64,000 bases of DNA from contig CANTFK010000239.1 in NCBI GenBank assembly GCA_947646735.1, positions 310,001-374,000 on the forward strand. Direction: 5' to 3'. Positions 23,516 to 34,099 of this stretch are shown in pieces. The stretch is from Peronospora farinosa (taxonomy: Eukaryota > Oomycota > Peronosporomycetes > Peronosporales > Peronosporaceae). The translations under genes and the position numbers were made by a program. Position 1 is the first letter of the stretch. Each line of letters opens with the position of its first letter. The notes under the pieces were generated by a model. The model ran no database searches. It worked only from the letters and a program-made list of their open reading frames with translations, and was not told the origin of the DNA.

Positions 23516-24238
23516 GGTGACGATCGATCGTCTGAGTCGAAAACGAAAAGGAAGAGTGGCGAAGAAAGGGGACGGAGAGACTCGTCGTCAGCTGGAATAG
23601 AATCTGAGGCCGTCTGGCTATGAAGGAGGAGGACACGATCGACAATTTAGGCAGCTGAGACTTTTCAATGTCTTTCTCACTTATGGATAGTGAATCCAAG
23701 TCAATGACAGTTGAGAAAAAGCAAAAACACGTCGGTGGTGGGAACTCGTTGATATAGTAGATACTTTGAAAAGAGCTAATTGCCAACTAGGTTTGACAAT
23801 AGACTACTACCTACCACCATTACTTGTCATGATATAGTGAAAACAAGTACAATAACTCGACTTTGAACAAGGTGGTAGTAAGTACCTGGTTGGAACGATG
23901 TGGTGATGGCATTTGCCGTTTGGTCAGCGAAAGAAAGCTTTCGTGCAAAAAAGCCACCGTTAACGCGTCGCCGTCTCGATCACCACGATTTGTTTAGCAG
24001 TAAACAGACGTCGTTAATACTGTACGATGTCACTACAGTATCGTTCGCGACGCGTATGTTTCTTGTAGTCAAGTCGAGACACTTGGTCACCTTTGCAGGA
24101 CCTTTCGTAGAGTAAATTTCGTGTCATATCGCTTCGTGTCTTTGATCGTCCTTGGTCACATTCTGCTGTATAGTCTTAGTCGTACTCCACCGTCTATACG
24201 ACAAGAAATTGTCTAGTACAAAGGTACTAACTACCATC
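23516..24238. other. Intergenic between divergent genes
   Basis: No gene was recognised. It separates the 5' ends of the coiled-coil gene (leftward) and the CENP-B-like gene (rightward). Confidence 0.5.
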
Positions 24239-24907
24239 ATGAGTACCAAGGGTAAATGGCTCACCATTGAGCAGAAGTGTGAGGTTATTGCACAGCATCG
24301 TCGTGAGCCCTCTACTAATTACACGCAACTGTCACAATGGACCAAGACACGTTTTGAGTTATCGGTGCCACCTACGCGCCAGACGATCCGTAACATCATT
24401 CAGTCGGCCGCTATCATTGAGGCCAAACGCCTGTGCGTGCACGTGACCGCAAAGGGCCGCGATCCGTGCGTGCGTTCACGAGAGCTCGAGGATCAGTTGA
24501 CACAGTACATCAACACGTGCCGAGAGCACAATGTGCGACTCACACGCCGTTTACTCAACACCAAAGCGCGAGAAATTCTGGATAGGATGGACAATGCACC
24601 GACGCACAATTTGTCAGTCGGCTGGCTCACGCGTTTCATGAAGCGACACGGACTAAACTTCCAGAAGGAAAGGGAAGAGTTGAAAGAGACATCAATGGCT
24701 GCTGCTGTTCCAGCTCACGCTGGTAGCACAGTTGTAGTTGATGTTGTAGAGCCGCACGGACTAGAAACAGATCCGGAACGTGTTCGCGTCGATAAACTGC
24801 GGCAAAAAGCGACCAAGAGGTTGTGGGAGCTTGAGCAAGAGGCCAGGGAGTTGAAGAAGTATCTGCGCAGACTCAATGCAGCTTCGAACGCGCATCTGCA
24901 TCGGTGA
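24239..24907 (+). CDS. CENP-B/Tc5-type helix-turn-helix DNA-binding protein
   Basis: 222 residues from the ATG at 24239, giving MSTKGKWLTIEQKCEVI. The upstream in-frame start at 24152 would add a hydrophobic stretch unlike the family. Residues 5-60 look like a Pipsqueak/CENP-B N-terminal HTH. Residues 75-145 match the CENP-B/Tc5 second HTH (ELEDQLTQYINTC...TRRLLNTKAREIL...LSVGWLTRFMKRHGL). The C-terminus is a short basic coiled coil. In pogo-type transposases these two HTHs bind the element end, but the DDE catalytic domain is absent here, so this is a DNA-binding remnant or a domesticated regulator. No terminal inverted repeats were noticed around it. Confidence 0.8.
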   Translation: MSTKGKWLTIEQKCEVIAQHRREPSTNYTQLSQWTKTRFELSVPPTRQTIRNIIQSAAIIEAKRLCVHVTAKGRDPCVRSRELEDQLTQYINTCREHNVRLTRRLLNTKAREILDRMDNAPTHNLSVGWLTRFMKRHGLNFQKEREELKETSMAAAVPAHAGSTVVVDVVEPHGLETDPERVRVDKLRQKATKRLWELEQEARELKKYLRRLNAASNAHLHR

Positions 24908-25635
24908 ATTTGATTGCCTGCTTCTTGTTGGTAGATGTAAGGTCATCGGTGCTAGATCTGTGGCGTCTGTAGTGTAAGGTCGAGAGACCTTTACTGCAGC
25001 GTCGATACCACTGGAAATGTTGCTGACGCGTTGTATGTGATGAGGTGTCGCCATAGCGCAATAGAATATCAATGCGACACGGCGTTCTCCCTCTTCGAGG
25101 CCGACTGCAATCAACGCTATTGAACACGGTGACGTCGTCAAATGCAGCCAGGATCACATCGCTTGCAAAGCTCTGGCGGGCAGGTTGGACAGCAACACGC
25201 AAGCTTTGAGACCGCATAGCAGAAAGAAAAACTTCGCCAACAAAGCTTAAGGATTCAGGAGTCGAGCTTAATTGTATCACTAGTGTCTGCACTTCGTCAG
25301 ACGTTCGAGGTCTTCACCACTGCAGTTCTCATACGCGAAACCGTTGATACATCTGCAATGTCATGCACATTTCTCGATGTCCAGCTTTCCACTGGTCCTT
25401 TTGGTATGTCATAGAGCACTACGCAATCCATTTACATTGAGAAAAAGAGTGAGACAATACTCTACCCACAGCATGACACGCATTGAACACACATTGTCTT
25501 TCATATTGGTTGGTCGTCCGTAACAAGAAAAGAAAGTATTGCATTTAACAACGCACATCATACTACATTTATATATGGTAAGCCACTTCAGCCTACGACC
25601 ATAACAGTCACACATATCAACCTCTTTAGGATCGT
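24908..25635. other. Intergenic, 3' side of HSP104 copy A
   Basis: No gene was recognised. It lies between the convergent ends of the CENP-B-like gene and HSP104 copy A. Similarity to the region 3' of copy B fades right after the stop codon. Confidence 0.5.
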
Positions 25636-28323
25636 TTACGGAGCCATCTCGATATCAGTGTCCGTGAGCTGCGAGATAGCGAACGTCAATTTGCCATTAA
25701 CTTCAGTGATCTCCACTTGGGTCTTAGCATGAAGCTGGCCGGAGATAATGAGCTTGCTCAGGTCCGTTACGACGTGCTTTTCGATGTATCGTTTGATGGG
25801 ACGTGCGCCATACTGCGGCTCGTACGCTTCATCCAGAATCACGTCCAGTGCTGCCGTCGTCACGTTCACCGAAATCTGCGCCTCCTTCAACCGAGCAACG
25901 ACCGAGTCGAACTGCAACAACACGATCTGACGCAACTCCGTGCGGCCCAGCGGTTCGAACACAACAATGTCGTCCAGACGGTTCAGCAGCTCCGGTCGGA
26001 TGGTACGACGCAACTGCTGGAGCACCAGCTCGCGCTGCTTTGCGAACTCCCGTTTCCTACTGCTCTCAGCATCCATAACATCACTCTCTGTCTTCATCTT
26101 TTTGCTTGCACGTGGCGACAGGTCGTTCTCAAACAGCAAGTGCTCTGCGCCAATGTTCGACGTCATGATAATCACTGTATTCGCGAAATCGACCGTTCGT
26201 CCATGCGAGTCCGTCAATCGGCCATCATCCAACACTTGTAGCAGAATGTTCAGCACCTTTGGGTGAGCCTTCTCGATCTCGTCCACCAGGACCACGTTGT
26301 ACGGATTGCGACGCACAGCCTCGGTTAGCTGACCCCCTTCACTAAAGCCGACGTATCCAGGAGGAGAGCCAATGAGTCGCGAGACGGTGTGCTCTTCCAT
26401 GTACTCGCTCATGTCAATACGCACCATGTGTTTGTCGTCGGCAAAAAGTTCGTTCGCGAGCGCCTTGGCTAACTCGGTCTTACCGACACCAGTGGGGCCG
26501 AGGAATAGGAAACTGCCGGTCGGTTGTCCGGCGCGAGCAAGTCCGGCACGTGAACGCAGTACTGCGTCACAGACGGCCTTCACTGCTTCCTCCTGACCCA
26601 CGACGCGCTGGTGGATGCGCTCTTCCAGATGCATGAGACGGTCGCCCATACTTGACGTCAGGCGGGACACCGGGATACCCGTCCAACGAGCTACGACCTC
26701 GCAGATCTGGTTTTCTCGAACAACTTCCTCGACCATCTTGTGTTGCAACTCATCTTCATCCTCGCGCTTCTTCGCTTCCTCTGCTGCGGCGATGCGGCGT
26801 CGAACGTCCGGAATGGCATAGTATTGCAGATCAGAAGCGGTCTGCAGGTCCTGGGTGCGTTCCGCCTGCTCAGCCTTCAACTGCAAGTGCTGCAGCTTGT
26901 CCCGAAGCTGGCGGATTTCGTTGACACGAGCTTTCTCCGCTTCATGGCGTAGGATCAATGGACTCAATTCGTCTTGGATCTTGTTCAACTCCTCCTGCAC
27001 TTTTGTCAGACGCTGCTTGCTCAGTTCATCCTTTTCCTTTGCAAGAGCTGTAGCCTCCACTTGCAACTGCAGCTGTCGGCGCTCCAATTCATCAATGACT
27101 TCAGGTTGGCTGTCCAGTTGAACACGAACGTTTGCACACGCTTCATCGATGATATCAATGGCTTTGTCGGGCATGAACCTTCCCTTGATGTAACGGTCTG
27201 CAAGCTTTGCAGCAGTGACTAGAGCCGCATCCATGATTTGCACTCCGTGATGCGCCTCGTATCGCTCTTTTAAACCTCGTAGAATGCTCACTGTATCTGG
27301 GACGGACGGTTCATTCACCAACACCTGTTGGAACCGACGCTCAAATGCCTTGTCCTTCTCGACATGCTCACGATACTCGTCCAACGTTGTCGCACCAATG
27401 CACCGCAACTCTCCGCGCGCCAGCATGGGCTTCAATAGATTGGCAGCGTCCATTGCACCTGATGTTTGTCCAGCGCCGAGAATCAGGTGCATTTCATCGA
27501 TGAACAGAATGATCTTGCCGTCGCTGTCTTTCACCTCCTTCAGCACCGCCTTCAGACGCTCTTCAAACTCACCACGGTATTTGGCACCCGAAATCAAAGC
27601 ACCCATATCGAGACTAATGAGCTTGCAGTTCAGTGACTCGGGCACGTCGCCCACGACGATCCGCCTCGCCAGACCTTCCACAATAGCAGTCTTTCCCACA
27701 CCTGGCTCACCAATCAGCACGGGGTTGTTCTTGGTTCGTCTCGACAGGATACGAATCACTCGTCGGATCTCCTCGTCTCGGCCAATGACCGGGTCGATCT
27801 TCCCCGATTCGGCCAACTTGACCAAGTCCTGACCGTATTTATTGAGTGCATCGTAGTTCTCTTCCGCTGACGCGTTCGTGACGGGACGACCGCCACGCAT
27901 CTTCTGCACTGCGTCCTTTACCTGATTCTCGTCCATTTGATTGCTCTTGAGCAGACTCGCAACCTGTGAGCTCTGATACAGAGCGACAACAAGATGATCT
28001 GCTGCCAAATGCGAGTCCTTCATATCCTTCCGCATCTTGTGCGCGTACTTGATCATTTTCATGAGTGCAGAGTCAGCGCCGATAGAGTCAGGTGCTGGTG
28101 TCTGCTTTGGCAGCTTCTTGAGTTGCAGCATCGCGTCCTGCTGGAAACCGGCCGCATTGCCGTGCACGAGGTCAGCGACACGCTTGGCCAAGCCGTTCTT
28201 GTCGTTAAACAGTGCATAGGCCACATGTAATGGTGTAAGCTGTGAGTGACCCATTTCTTCTGCCAGATCGTGTGCATTGCGTAGATATTCATTCGTCTTG
28301 TCTGTAAATTCTGCCGGATTCAT
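25636..28323 (-). CDS. HSP104: HSP104/ClpB disaggregase, copy A
   Basis: 895 residues, intron-less. It has a Clp N-domain (about 1-150), NBD1 with Walker [10 protein letters not shown] (205-213) and Walker B IILFIDE, a middle coiled-coil domain (about 400-520), and NBD2 with Walker [11 protein letters not shown], Walker [13 protein letters not shown] and the pore loop [11 protein letters not shown]. The enzyme is a hexameric ATPase that threads proteins out of aggregates with HSP70 after heat stress. The lack of an organelle presequence suggests the cytosol and nucleus. A perfect heat-shock element lies 114 bp upstream of the start. Copy B (38287-40974) is its inverted partner and differs at only six residues (for example S85/F, I214/V, S245/A and the last residue P/T). 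Confidence 0.98.
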   Translation of the reverse strand: MNPAEFTDKTNEYLRNAHDLAEEMGHSQLTPLHVAYALFNDKNGLAKRVADLVHGNAAGFQQDAMLQLKKLPKQTPAPDSIGADSALMKMIKYAHKMRKDMKDSHLAADHLVVALYQSSQVASLLKSNQMDENQVKDAVQKMRGGRPVTNASAEENYDALNKYGQDLVKLAESGKIDPVIGRDEEIRRVIRILSRRTKNNPVLIGEPGVGKTAIVEGLARRIVVGDVPESLNCKLISLDMGALISGAKYRGEFEERLKAVLKEVKDSDGKIILFIDEMHLILGAGQTSGAMDAANLLKPMLARGELRCIGATTLDEYREHVEKDKAFERRFQQVLVNEPSVPDTVSILRGLKERYEAHHGVQIMDAALVTAAKLADRYIKGRFMPDKAIDIIDEACANVRVQLDSQPEVIDELERRQLQLQVEATALAKEKDELSKQRLTKVQEELNKIQDELSPLILRHEAEKARVNEIRQLRDKLQHLQLKAEQAERTQDLQTASDLQYYAIPDVRRRIAAAEEAKKREDEDELQHKMVEEVVRENQICEVVARWTGIPVSRLTSSMGDRLMHLEERIHQRVVGQEEAVKAVCDAVLRSRAGLARAGQPTGSFLFLGPTGVGKTELAKALANELFADDKHMVRIDMSEYMEEHTVSRLIGSPPGYVGFSEGGQLTEAVRRNPYNVVLVDEIEKAHPKVLNILLQVLDDGRLTDSHGRTVDFANTVIIMTSNIGAEHLLFENDLSPRASKKMKTESDVMDAESSRKREFAKQRELVLQQLRRTIRPELLNRLDDIVVFEPLGRTELRQIVLLQFDSVVARLKEAQISVNVTTAALDVILDEAYEPQYGARPIKRYIEKHVVTDLSKLIISGQLHAKTQVEITEVNGKLTFAISQLTDTDIEMAP

Positions 28324-28330
28324 ATTTCAA

Positions 28331-28381
28331 TGTGTCTTTTGTGTATCCACTTGTGTCTTTTGTGTATCCACTTGTGTCTTT
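28331..28381 (-). repeat. 21-bp tandem repeat in HSP104 copy A promoter
   Basis: Two full units (28331-28351, 28352-28372; TGTGTCTTTTGTGTATCCACT on the plus strand) and a partial third end about 7 bp before the HSP104 start codon, so they probably lie in the 5' leader. Confidence 0.93.
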
Positions 28382-28436
28382 GGAAGCAAATTAAATAATG
28401 AGTGAGAGTAAAAGTGGATCATGGCTGCGATTTACG

Positions 28437-28451
28437 AGAAGATTCCAGAAA
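28437..28451 (-). promoter_or_regulatory. Heat-shock element of HSP104 copy A
   Basis: The plus strand reads aGAAgaTTCcaGAAa, three perfect alternating nGAAn units, the binding site of trimeric heat-shock factor. It lies 114 bp upstream of the start codon and is conserved at the same place in copy B. Confidence 0.85.
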
Positions 28452-28703
28452 ACAAACGTACTTCGCATAAGTCACATACTGAATACAAGCTAATTGGGTA
28501 AGAAATGTGACAGGAACAGGTCCATTGATTCGAACAAACCACTTCAACATGGACCATAGTGAAATACATATAAAAAAGCGTCTAGCAAATTCTAGCATCT
28601 TGTACCGTAACGTCATTTTTGTCGCTATGAATATCTTGCATTACCATTCAACGTCTACGTTCAATGTGTTTGTCATAGTACCTCGCTCGACAATTGTTCT
28701 TTC

Positions 28704-29008
28704 ATGGCGCTGCGCAATTCGTCGGAGATGTTTAATGAAGCTCAGCGCATCCAAATATGGAAAGAGTCCAGGGATATACGACGTCTGAGAGAAAACACTG
28801 TTGCGCTGCTATACGCGCAGGATACAACAGCGCTGAGACTGAATACAATCTAGAACGTCTTTAGTCTCAGCAGAAAAAGTCGCTTCAAAGTGACACGACA
28901 AACACTTCGTCGTGTAGCTTTCGTGACGTGATGCAGGAACTCTCGTTTCAGCCTCACCACATGACGCTTAGGTGTATGAATGACCTAGTGTGGCTGCTTG
29001 GCTTGTAA
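28704..29008 (+). pseudogene. Decayed divergent neighbour of HSP104 copy A
   Basis: It begins ATG at 28704 as MALRNSSEMFNEAQRI and is open to TAG 28851-28853. A second frame carries on with coding-like sequence (AETEYNLERL, then a stop, then SQQKKSLQSDTTNTS and FRDVMQELSFQPHHMTL) up to TAA 29006-29008. The same protein start occurs divergent from HSP104 copy B (37874 leftward), and many differences there fall at third codon positions, so it was once coding. In this copy at least one frameshift and one stop break it. The protein family was not recognised. Confidence 0.65.
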
Positions 29009-29663
29009 CATCCGAGTGAATAACGTCTGATTAGGTTGAATTGCTGTGGCGACTAGACGGCTGATAGTGCAATAGCACGTCTGATCAGGTCCACCTTGGT
29101 CTGTCAGGTCTGATGCATTCTAGTGGTAACAACAAAACCACAAACGACACAATCATCTTCACTAAAAGCACGAGAGGTAACTATATGCAGCGATATGCGA
29201 CCTACTGCCCGTCAATATAACTGCTTGAAGTGTCAACTGTAGGATGTTGGCTACACATGCGCTCGCTATGCGTCGTCTACTATCGACTCATGCACATTCT
29301 CACGCCTGTAGATCCTATCGTTCGAAACGCGTTCAGAATTATCTACACACCTGGTAGCTGTCCTGACAACCATGCATCGATTAAATTACAACTAAGCGCT
29401 GCACACTGCCCCCTTTGCCATCATGTCCAGCTCCACATTGTGAAGATGCCTTTGTAGCGTCGAGTAGCTCCTATGCGAAGTCGTTTGTGAGACTTTGCCA
29501 TCTTCTGCAATCTTCTCGAAAGGCCGCAAGACCTCGTTTTAAACATGTACGAGGTCGATTAGTGAATTTCAATGTTCGTGCATTCTTGCTCGTTTGACTT
29601 GTAGTGTAGTCCAGACCATTGACAAAAGCCTCAGCGCTACTTCTATTCTATTAACGACAGCAT
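29009..29663. other. Intergenic; nothing recognised
   Basis: About 650 bp between the neighbour relic and ALG11. Short open frames only, without recognisable domains. Confidence 0.5.
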
Positions 29664-31154
29664 CTACGCTGACTTGATGTGCGTACTGCCACCAACTACG
29701 GACTCGATAACGCCACTCATTGCTGCTAAGAACTGCCCACGAAACTCTTCATCTGAAAATCTCAATGAAGATTTGCGTGCTGTAGATCGCATCGCAATCG
29801 ATTCAGTTCGAGACTTTTCCAATAACGACAGCATCTTGCCAGCATACTCGTCTGCTGTGAGCGCCAGACACTCTGTCTCCGGTTGCACAATATCGGCCTT
29901 GGGCCCACCGGAGTTGTTCGCGACTATGAGCATACCTGCCGCCATCATCTCCACGATGCTAATCCCAAAGTGTTCGTTGTACATGGTGTGTATGCCGATG
30001 GAACTCTTTGAAAGATACCGTTTCAGCTCCGCGAAACTCGCATTGACCACAAAATCCACGCGGTCAGCAATGCCCAGTGCTTCAGCCTGCTCCTTCAGTG
30101 TCTCCACACGCGCTTCATCATCAGTGTTGCGACAGCTCCCGAGCAGCACCAGACGAAAGGCATGATACTTGGTCTTCATCTGCTCCGCATGCTTCGTCAG
30201 CAGCACATGAAAGGCTTCAAGTTGCAGAAGCTGATTCTTCTCTGGTCGAAACTGAGAAACCGAGAGCGCAATGGGCTCACGATTATCCAGGCCAAAGGTC
30301 ATGTACTCGTGCATGGCACCACAAGGTGGGTATACAATGGTAGGAGTCTTTCCCCAAAGTTGCTTGATATGGTTGTACGTCCACGTCGAATTAACCATCA
30401 CCACATCTGTGCAGTACTTACCCACCACGCTGTAGGCAAGTGCAAATAGCCGATAGTAAATGTACTTGGCCATTGATCTCGATGAGCTTGCAGCAATAGC
30501 TGCGTCATTGTTAAACCCAGTGTTACGCTGTTGGATCTTAGAGATCATGTCAGTAGAGATCATTGGGTAGTGCACATAAGCCACGACAGTGCAAGCGTAG
30601 AGCAGACTTGCTACCACGTAGGAGAATGGACACCCCGTCGTGTCCACCCACACCTGTGGGTACAGTTGCTGTCTTGAGCTCTCTTGTACAGCCTCCATGC
30701 CCAATCTAATGTGTGCCAGACTCTGCCATAGCAGCGTAAAGCTCGGATACCGACTGGGTTCAAGAATCTCGCGACTGGGAAGTAAGACGAGCGTCACGTA
30801 TCGTTCTACGTGCAGCGTCTTTAGTTCTTCAAGGTTAAACTCGTTTGCAGCGCGTATGAGTAGCTCCTTGGCTGAAAGTCCGTCATTTCCTGTGTATAAA
30901 ATGATCTGCAGCATCGTATCTGTCTTCTGAAATTGCTGAACAAGCGCCAGTAGTGCACAGTAGAGAACACGCTCACCACCACCGCCGCCGTTGGCGTACG
31001 GATGAACGATACCAAATGTGACGGAATTTTTAGGAGACAAATGTATTGCCGCATTACGAGAAGATACGAAAGAACGTCTTGTACGAAAGATAGAAAGGAA
31101 CGCGACGGCTACGACCACCGCTAGCAGCGACAATAATATCATGAGCAGGGTCAT
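29664..31154 (-). CDS. ALG11: ALG11, GDP-Man:Man3GlcNAc2-PP-dolichol alpha-1,2-mannosyltransferase
   Basis: 496 residues from the ATG at 31154; an earlier in-frame ATG at 31250 would place extra residues before the membrane anchor. The N-terminal membrane segment LLMILLSLLAVVVAVAFL is followed by the GT4 N-domain motif HPYANGGGGGERVLY, then YVHYPMIS, VMVNSTWTYNHI, SVSQFRPEKNQLLQLEAF and the donor-binding EHFGISIVEMMAAG. ALG11 adds the fourth and fifth mannoses to the lipid-linked oligosaccharide on the cytosolic face of the ER for N-glycosylation. Length and motifs match the family. Confidence 0.96.
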   Translation of the reverse strand: MTLLMILLSLLAVVVAVAFLSIFRTRRSFVSSRNAAIHLSPKNSVTFGIVHPYANGGGGGERVLYCALLALVQQFQKTDTMLQIILYTGNDGLSAKELLIRAANEFNLEELKTLHVERYVTLVLLPSREILEPSRYPSFTLLWQSLAHIRLGMEAVQESSRQQLYPQVWVDTTGCPFSYVVASLLYACTVVAYVHYPMISTDMISKIQQRNTGFNNDAAIAASSSRSMAKYIYYRLFALAYSVVGKYCTDVVMVNSTWTYNHIKQLWGKTPTIVYPPCGAMHEYMTFGLDNREPIALSVSQFRPEKNQLLQLEAFHVLLTKHAEQMKTKYHAFRLVLLGSCRNTDDEARVETLKEQAEALGIADRVDFVVNASFAELKRYLSKSSIGIHTMYNEHFGISIVEMMAAGMLIVANNSGGPKADIVQPETECLALTADEYAGKMLSLLEKSRTESIAMRSTARKSSLRFSDEEFRGQFLAAMSGVIESVVGGSTHIKSA

Positions 31155-31432
31155 GTTTTCACACTTAATATATGTGATGTGTGGTGTACACGATGTAGAC
31201 ACAAATACACAATGGATAACCTGTAAAAATGTATAAGAATGCGAAATCAAGTAGTGGAGATTGTCGAAAACAATAACCTACGATTTTCTATCTGATTTAC
31301 TTCCATTACTTCCTGTAAGTCAAGAAATTTCCAGCGTGTTGGCCGCCTAATCTCTTATCTTTACTATCAAGTAGTTTAAATCAACTTACGTGCACTTCCT
31401 GCGGTGTTTATTGAGTTTTACTCTTTCTATTC

Positions 31433-32815
31433 ATGGAGAAAAAGACGAGCACGTGTCACCTTTTTCATCATAACACCAGTAGCCGCTCTCGCCGCTACTC
31501 ACAGTCCATGACGCATTGGAATTGGCTACATGCAACCGCCTATTCATCCGCAGTCGTGGCATCTGCAGCCTACATGCACAATCAGCTCACGCTTTACTTC
31601 AAACGCTTCGACGCGCAGCAGGTAAATGACGAGCTGTTGTACAGTCTCGCGGCGGTCGCCACTGTGGGTAGCGAACAATTGGATGGACTTCACCTTGTGC
31701 TGTCAGAACTGGCTTCCAGACTACGCTGGTTCTTAGTGGTCTTATTACTTGGGGTATGGGTCGTCACGCTCGTGCTATCGCGTCGCTATCATCTACACTC
31801 ACCACTTCGTCGTGTGACCACGTATCTAGGCAGCTACGTGGACAAGCTACGTGACTGGAATCGTAAGCAGACCCATGTCAGAGCTACTTGGCATCATCAT
31901 CATTACCATACTAACCGACCAATAATTCGTTCGACAAGCTGGACTGACGATAACCTGGAGATTGATGAAAACGACTTGCTCATTCTTTCGTCGCTATCGC
32001 CTGAGCCGCGCGTCGTCTCCTTCAGCGTAGAAAAACAAGGCAGTGATGCTGACATTGGCAGTGACATTAAGCGTGGTCAGATTCGCCAGATGGCTAAAGA
32101 CAAGGGTGATGACACGATCGTCCGTCTTGACAGTAAAAGTGACCTTGCGGGCAAGATTGTATTGTATCCACGAGAAGGTGCTTTAGGCGGACGACATCAG
32201 AGCAACCAGATCATTTCCGACGATCCATACGTGAGTCGTTTTCACTTTCAAATCCAGTACGATCCTATGGAGAAAGAGTACTATCTCCAGGACCTCGGGA
32301 GCACGACTGGAACATTCGTGTTTCTCAAACCAGACGCACCTAAGCGTCTGCATGTGAACGACCGCGTGAAGCTAGGCGACACGGAGTTTGAAGTGTCGGC
32401 GATTGACGAGAAAATCACGACGGGGATGCCGTTCTTGCGTATCCGCTTTACTGATGGCCCGCTCGTTGGTATTTGCCAGACCATTGGCAAGACGTCTGTG
32501 ACTCTGGGTCGGTATTCAAGCAATGCACTGTGTATCACCGAGGACGACTCGATCTCTGGTAGACATAGTCTGATCTCGTACGTTGGCAATGGATTTTACA
32601 TTACGGACCTCCGCAGTACAAATGGCACGGCTATTCGCCTCAGTAGAAGCGGCAAGAAGAGCCGACGACGTTATCTTCTACATGGTGACGTGTTTGGGGT
32701 TGGCTCGAATCGATTCATGATCGAGTACTCGCACCAATTAGCAGCCCAACGTCGACATGTGACACTTATACGAAAAGATCAGAAGGAGAATGACAACATC
32801 GTGGTTGACACATAG
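31433..32815 (+). CDS. Membrane protein with two FHA domains
   Basis: 460 residues. Residues 95-120 (RWFLVVLLLGVWVVTLVLS) form one clear membrane segment, and a weaker hydrophobic stretch lies near residues 30-45. Two forkhead-associated domains follow: FHA1 about 240-325 (GGRHQSNQIISDDPYVSRFHF...LGSTTGTFV) and FHA2 about 350-450 (VTLGRYSSNALCITEDDSISGRHSLI...LRSTNGTAI). Each shows the expected R, S/H and N-G residues that bind phosphothreonine. It is probably a membrane-anchored phosphopeptide receptor, but no orthologous pathway was recognised. Its 5' end is about 280 bp from that of ALG11, in the opposite direction. Confidence 0.85.
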   Translation: MEKKTSTCHLFHHNTSSRSRRYSQSMTHWNWLHATAYSSAVVASAAYMHNQLTLYFKRFDAQQVNDELLYSLAAVATVGSEQLDGLHLVLSELASRLRWFLVVLLLGVWVVTLVLSRRYHLHSPLRRVTTYLGSYVDKLRDWNRKQTHVRATWHHHHYHTNRPIIRSTSWTDDNLEIDENDLLILSSLSPEPRVVSFSVEKQGSDADIGSDIKRGQIRQMAKDKGDDTIVRLDSKSDLAGKIVLYPREGALGGRHQSNQIISDDPYVSRFHFQIQYDPMEKEYYLQDLGSTTGTFVFLKPDAPKRLHVNDRVKLGDTEFEVSAIDEKITTGMPFLRIRFTDGPLVGICQTIGKTSVTLGRYSSNALCITEDDSISGRHSLISYVGNGFYITDLRSTNGTAIRLSRSGKKSRRRYLLHGDVFGVGSNRFMIEYSHQLAAQRRHVTLIRKDQKENDNIVVDT

Positions 32816-33017
32816 GCTGGTTATATTTAAGTCGTTGGATGGAGTATTTTCGTGTGCTGTCAATAATAATCCATAACATAGAGCTGCATTTCTTTCGCCA
32901 TTCCTACCGTACCCATTCCAACAGAACCTCTACAAATGAGTCCTAGTATACTTTTTACCGTACGAATTACCTCCCTAATCACATTTCGAAAGGTAGCAGC
33001 TCCGCCATCCCTTTGTA

Positions 33018-33644
33018 ATGGTGACGCCTAATATCATGTCAGACAAGGAGATGGAAGCCAGTATCTCACTCTTACATATGATGCAACCATCTGAGTCCAT
33101 TATTAACGTGACGCTCTCAAAAGGCTACGCTACTGATTCTGAAAATAAAGACGTATTGCATTATTCCTTGATGAAGGTAGTGGCTAAACAAGCCTCCGAT
33201 GAGCTGTCTCTGCCTCGCGTAGCCACACAGAAGAAGAGTCAGCAACGAGGTGCTCGTCTAACAGCTCTGTCACGCGAACTCACACTGGAAAAGCTGCGTC
33301 CGCACTTTGATAGGCCCATCGTTGAAGTGGCACGTGAATTTGGTATTTGCACGACATTCCTCAAGAAAATCTGTCGTCGATGTGGCATCAAGCGGTGGCC
33401 ACATCGGCAGATCCGATCACTGAATCGTACAATTCAGATGCTGGAGCAAGTGGAGTCAGCGACGACGAACCCTGAGGAAAAGGCCAGATACAAAACTCAA
33501 ATCGAGGAGCTCAAAGACAAGCAGCGTGCAGTCATGGAAGACCCAGATGCCAATGGTAAGTTAAAGCGAATGAAGAAGTACGCAGCTCCTAAGCGTGCTA
33601 CTGAAATAATGTCAACACCTACAGGGAGTCTTTCGTGCCGATGA
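33018..33644 (+). CDS. RWP-RK domain transcription factor
   Basis: 208 residues if no intron is removed. The domain lies at about 75-135: LTLEKLRPHFDRPIVEVA, FGICTTFLKKICRRCGIKRW, then PHRQIRSL, a variant of the RWPxRK signature with Gln at the Arg/Lys position. A Leu/Glu-rich helix follows. RWP-RK proteins are DNA-binding regulators found in plants, amoebae and stramenopiles. A good donor (GTAAGT at 33556) and acceptor (CCTACAG at 33624) bracket 69 nt, a multiple of three, so splicing or retention gives the same stop and only adds or removes a basic segment. An acidic frame (33635-33907) starts across the stop in another phase and could be a displaced C-terminus. Confidence 0.85.
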   Translation: MVTPNIMSDKEMEASISLLHMMQPSESIINVTLSKGYATDSENKDVLHYSLMKVVAKQASDELSLPRVATQKKSQQRGARLTALSRELTLEKLRPHFDRPIVEVAREFGICTTFLKKICRRCGIKRWPHRQIRSLNRTIQMLEQVESATTNPEEKARYKTQIEELKDKQRAVMEDPDANGKLKRMKKYAAPKRATEIMSTPTGSLSCR

Positions 33645-34099
33645 CGTCTGAGGATGATGCCAAGAAGTTTGTCTCGGCTCTAGTTGTTGCAATGGACTCT
33701 ATGTCTAGTTTTCTATGTGATCAGAGTGGTGAAGCTAGTGTGCAAGACCAAGATTCAACTCGTAGCTATTCCGAAGTCATCTCCACTAGGTGTGGAGATC
33801 CCTTCCTTGATCTTATCGATGACACCAGTTTCGGCCTCGATGATGACAATAATGCACGCTGTGACTGTGAGCCAATTTTAATCGTTGTCAAAGATTTTTC
33901 TAAGTAATCGCAAGTTGATGCTGATAAAGACGAATGTTGAATGTTGACGCATCGTGTCGTCTTTGTAGCTCTTCAGTTTTATCAAATTGGCTATGTCATG
34001 TGAAATATTTGAACGAATGAAGGCTAAAAATAAAATAAAGCAGCTTTACAATCCAATGTTCTGGCTATAATTGTAATTTCGACTCCAGCCAAACTGATA
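33645..34099. other. Region after the RWP-RK gene
   Basis: It contains a plus-strand open frame (33635-33907, 90 codons, acidic, Asp/Ser-rich) that may be part of the RWP-RK gene through a different splice or a frameshift. The rest, 33908-34099, shows nothing recognised and should hold the promoter of the RING gene. Confidence 0.45.

Larger units (their letters stand above)
25636..28925 (-). repeat. Inverted duplication, arm A (HSP104 region)
   Basis: This arm spans the HSP104 coding region, its promoter and part of a divergent neighbour, and matches 37600-40974 in inverted orientation. Coding sequence is almost identical. About 400 bp of upstream DNA is still well over 90% alike by eye. The neighbour relic beyond about 28700 is much more diverged. 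Exact outer limits need an alignment. Confidence 0.93.

Noticed and set aside
24152..24238. Upstream start of the CENP-B-like gene giving a hydrophobic N-terminus
   Set aside because: A membrane-like leader does not fit a DNA-binding protein, and the ATG at 24239 begins the HTH module in the usual way.
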